Source of the DNA: Paenibacillus sp.
GTDB lineage: Bacteria; Bacillota; Bacilli; Paenibacillales; YIM-B00363
Assembly: GCA_031181325.1 (NCBI GenBank)
Contig: JAPSKX010000010.1
Coordinates: 1 to 54,156, forward strand
Reading direction: 5' to 3'
Length of the DNA stretch: 54,156 nucleotides
Shown: piece by piece, positions 52,806-54,156 of the stretch
Numbering within the stretch: position 1 is the first letter of the stretch
Layout of the letters: every line of letters starts with the position of its first letter
The notes under the pieces: generated by a model
Seen by the model: the letters and a program-made list of their open reading frames with translations, nothing else
What the model was told of the DNA's origin: nothing
Databases searched by the model: none
Made by a program: the position numbers and the translations under genes

Positions 52806-54156
52806 TTAAGGCCGGCTTGATCCGAGCGCGAACGCTTGCGTGGGGAAGGCGCCGTCGTCCTGGAACGGGAGGCGCGCGGCCGCAACGGCGTCGTCGTCGA
52901 AGGTCAGGATCGAACGACGCTCCGCCTCGTACCGAGGCCATTCGGAGCCGTCGGCCTCGTTCGGCGAGCCTTGACGCACGAACGCGATCCATGCGCGATG
53001 CATCCGGTCGGCCAACGCGCGCGACGCCGGTGGGTAGCCGTTATGCCAGATGTACGGCAATTCGTCGCCGTGAAGCGCGCCCAGCGGCCCGCGCTTGTCG
53101 AAGCGGTAAAACCAGACCGGCGTTCCGGCGGCGCTGTAGGCGTCCGCCGTCCGTACCGCGGCGATGCCGTACAAGTACGCCGACATCGTCTTCTCCCACG
53201 CCTCCGGCTCCGACGCCGCGACGGCGCGGCTGCGTTCGAACGCGGCGCGTACGACGTCGGCGTTGTCGCCGAATACGCGGCGCAGCTGCGCTTCGGTCGG
53301 CCGGTTCCGGAACGGCTCGCCGGCGACGAAGCCGGCGGACTCGTTGCCCGCGATTCCGATCAGCATCGCCCGGAGCGGCGGGGTTCGCCGATCGAGTCCG
53401 ACGAAGGGGAGCTCGCGGATGACGTCGCCGTCGACGACGGGACCGAACAGGTGCACGCCGCTGTAATCCTGCCACCATGCGGCTTGCGCGGCCATCAAGG
53501 CTTCGGTAGATAGTTGATGCAGCCGGCTCGCGTTCCCCCGGTCGATGTCGAGCGTGCGAAGGAATCGTTCGGCGAGTCGGGCGGACGTCGCCTCGTCGCG
53601 AATCGACTGGACCGCGCCGCTGCAAAGAATCGCCTGCTGGAACAGGCCGTCCGCGAGGCGGGCGCTCAGCAGCGCGCCCGCGCATTTGGCCCCGGCGGAA
53701 TGCCCCATGACCGTCACGCGGGACGGGTCGCCCCCGAAGCTCGCGATATTCGTCTGCACCCAGCGCAGCGCTTCGATCAGATCCAGCAAGCCGCAATTGC
53801 CGGAGGAGCGGTAGTCTTCGCCGAGCGTCCCGCGAAGATCGAGGAAGCCGAGCGCCCCGAGGCGATAGTTGGCCGTAACGACGACCATGTCGCCGTTCCC
53901 TGCGAACGTTCCTCCGCGATGCTGCGGATGGGCGCCGGAGCCTTCCACGAAGCCGCCGCCATGGATATAGAACAAGACCGGCCGGCCCGGACCGTCGGTG
54001 CCCGGCGTCCAGACGTTCAGCGTGAGACAATCCTCGGACTGCCGAGGTTGGTAGGGCTGCGCAATCGTCTGGGGGGCGACCGGCCCGTAGGCGACCGCTT
54101 GCGCGACGCCCGACCATGGCCGCAGCGGACGATGGCTTCCCCCTCGACCGCTGCGG
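52806..54156 (-). CDS. Type-B carboxylesterase (para-nitrobenzyl esterase family), 5' end outside window
   Basis: The frame is open to the window edge, and about 449 residues are visible. SEDCLTLNVWTP (near 54030) and FYIHGGGF (oxyanion hole) are the family hallmarks. The nucleophile elbow is VTVMGHSAGA, with His where the family usually has Glu (GESAG). LGALHGDELPYIW supplies the catalytic His; the acid is probably in the GIAGNESAGFV region. Type-B carboxylesterases hydrolyse small esters, and the substrate is unknown. A TTG at 53975 is an internal codon, not the start, since the family signature lies upstream of it. Confidence 0.9.
   Translation of the reverse strand, partial: RSGRGGSHRPLRPWSGVAQAVAYGPVAPQTIAQPYQPRQSEDCLTLNVWTPGTDGPGRPVLFYIHGGGFVEGSGAHPQHRGGTFAGNGDMVVVTANYRLGALGFLDLRGTLGEDYRSSGNCGLLDLIEALRWVQTNIASFGGDPSRVTVMGHSAGAKCAGALLSARLADGLFQQAILCSGAVQSIRDEATSARLAERFLRTLDIDRGNASRLHQLSTEALMAAQAAWWQDYSGVHLFGPVVDGDVIRELPFVGLDRRTPPLRAMLIGIAGNESAGFVAGEPFRNRPTEAQLRRVFGDNADVVRAAFERSRAVAASEPEAWEKTMSAYLYGIAAVRTADAYSAAGTPVWFYRFDKRGPLGALHGDELPYIWHNGYPPASRALADRMHRAWIAFVRQGSPNEADGSEWPRYEAERRSILTFDDDAVAAARLPFQDDGAFPTQAFALGSSRP

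Noticed and set aside
1-54156. CRISPR arrays, tRNA or rRNA genes, insertion sequences, phage genes
   Set aside because: Nothing fitting was seen; the only repeats are module duplications inside coding genes and short operator-like sites.

Overview
The window reads as chromosomal DNA of a high-GC, spore-forming member of the Bacillales, most like the Paenibacillaceae (Paenibacillus or Cohnella type). The reasons are strong AGGAGG-type ribosome binding sites, many TTG/GTG starts, LplB/YtcP-type sugar permeases without their own ATPase, a membrane-spanning AraC-type regulator, a SleB-like cell wall hydrolase, and DUF3231 and DUF4317 proteins. All family names come from recognising motifs by eye; no database search was run.

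About 42 kb (1-41925) is one large saccharolytic island. It opens with the 3' part of a giant secreted beta-helix protein (1-5987). A first sugar importer operon follows (6157-9794: two permeases and a lipoprotein binding protein). A DeoR-type repressor (9900-10664, minus strand) faces a long operon (10982-20392): binding protein, two permeases, two different metallo-beta-lactamase-fold hydrolases, an (alpha/alpha)6 glycosidase and a GH78 alpha-L-rhamnosidase. Next are a 1710-residue secreted beta-helix protein (20616-25748), a GH35-like beta-galactosidase (25931-28462), a membrane-anchored AraC-type sensor-regulator (28510-30840), a second secreted beta-helix enzyme that looks GH141-like (31081-33528), a third importer operon (33726-37245), and three cytoplasmic enzymes: a GH5-like glycosidase, a CE15-like esterase and a GH2 enzyme (37336-41925).

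These parts suggest one pathway. Large secreted beta-helix enzymes with carbohydrate-binding modules cut a plant or algal polysaccharide outside the cell. Three importers bring in oligosaccharides. Cytoplasmic glycosidases and esterases without signal peptides finish the job. The mix of GH78, GH35, GH2, GH141-like and beta-helix enzymes fits a rhamnose- and galactose-containing, pectin-like polymer such as rhamnogalacturonan, but the substrate is inferred. No importer ATPase is encoded here, so a shared MsmX-type ATPase elsewhere is expected.

The last 12 kb (41926-54156) is ordinary chromosomal housekeeping: a DUF2974 alpha/beta-hydrolase, an NlpC/P60 lipoprotein, a SleB-like cell wall hydrolase, a DUF3231 protein, an AlkD-like DNA alkylation repair protein, an MFS exporter, a heterodimeric ABC exporter with one degenerate ATP site, a DUF4317 protein and a type-B carboxylesterase cut by the window edge. 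No rRNA, tRNA, CRISPR array, insertion sequence or phage gene was seen.

The observations most worth following are the paired MBL-fold hydrolases inside a rhamnosidase operon, the tandem ATGATT-N6-AATCAT operator pair in the DeoR divergent promoter region, an apparently shared C-terminal module (GxNLNGAA motif) in the two complete secreted beta-helix proteins, and ATTCGTAC-type motifs around the genes flanking the AraC regulator.
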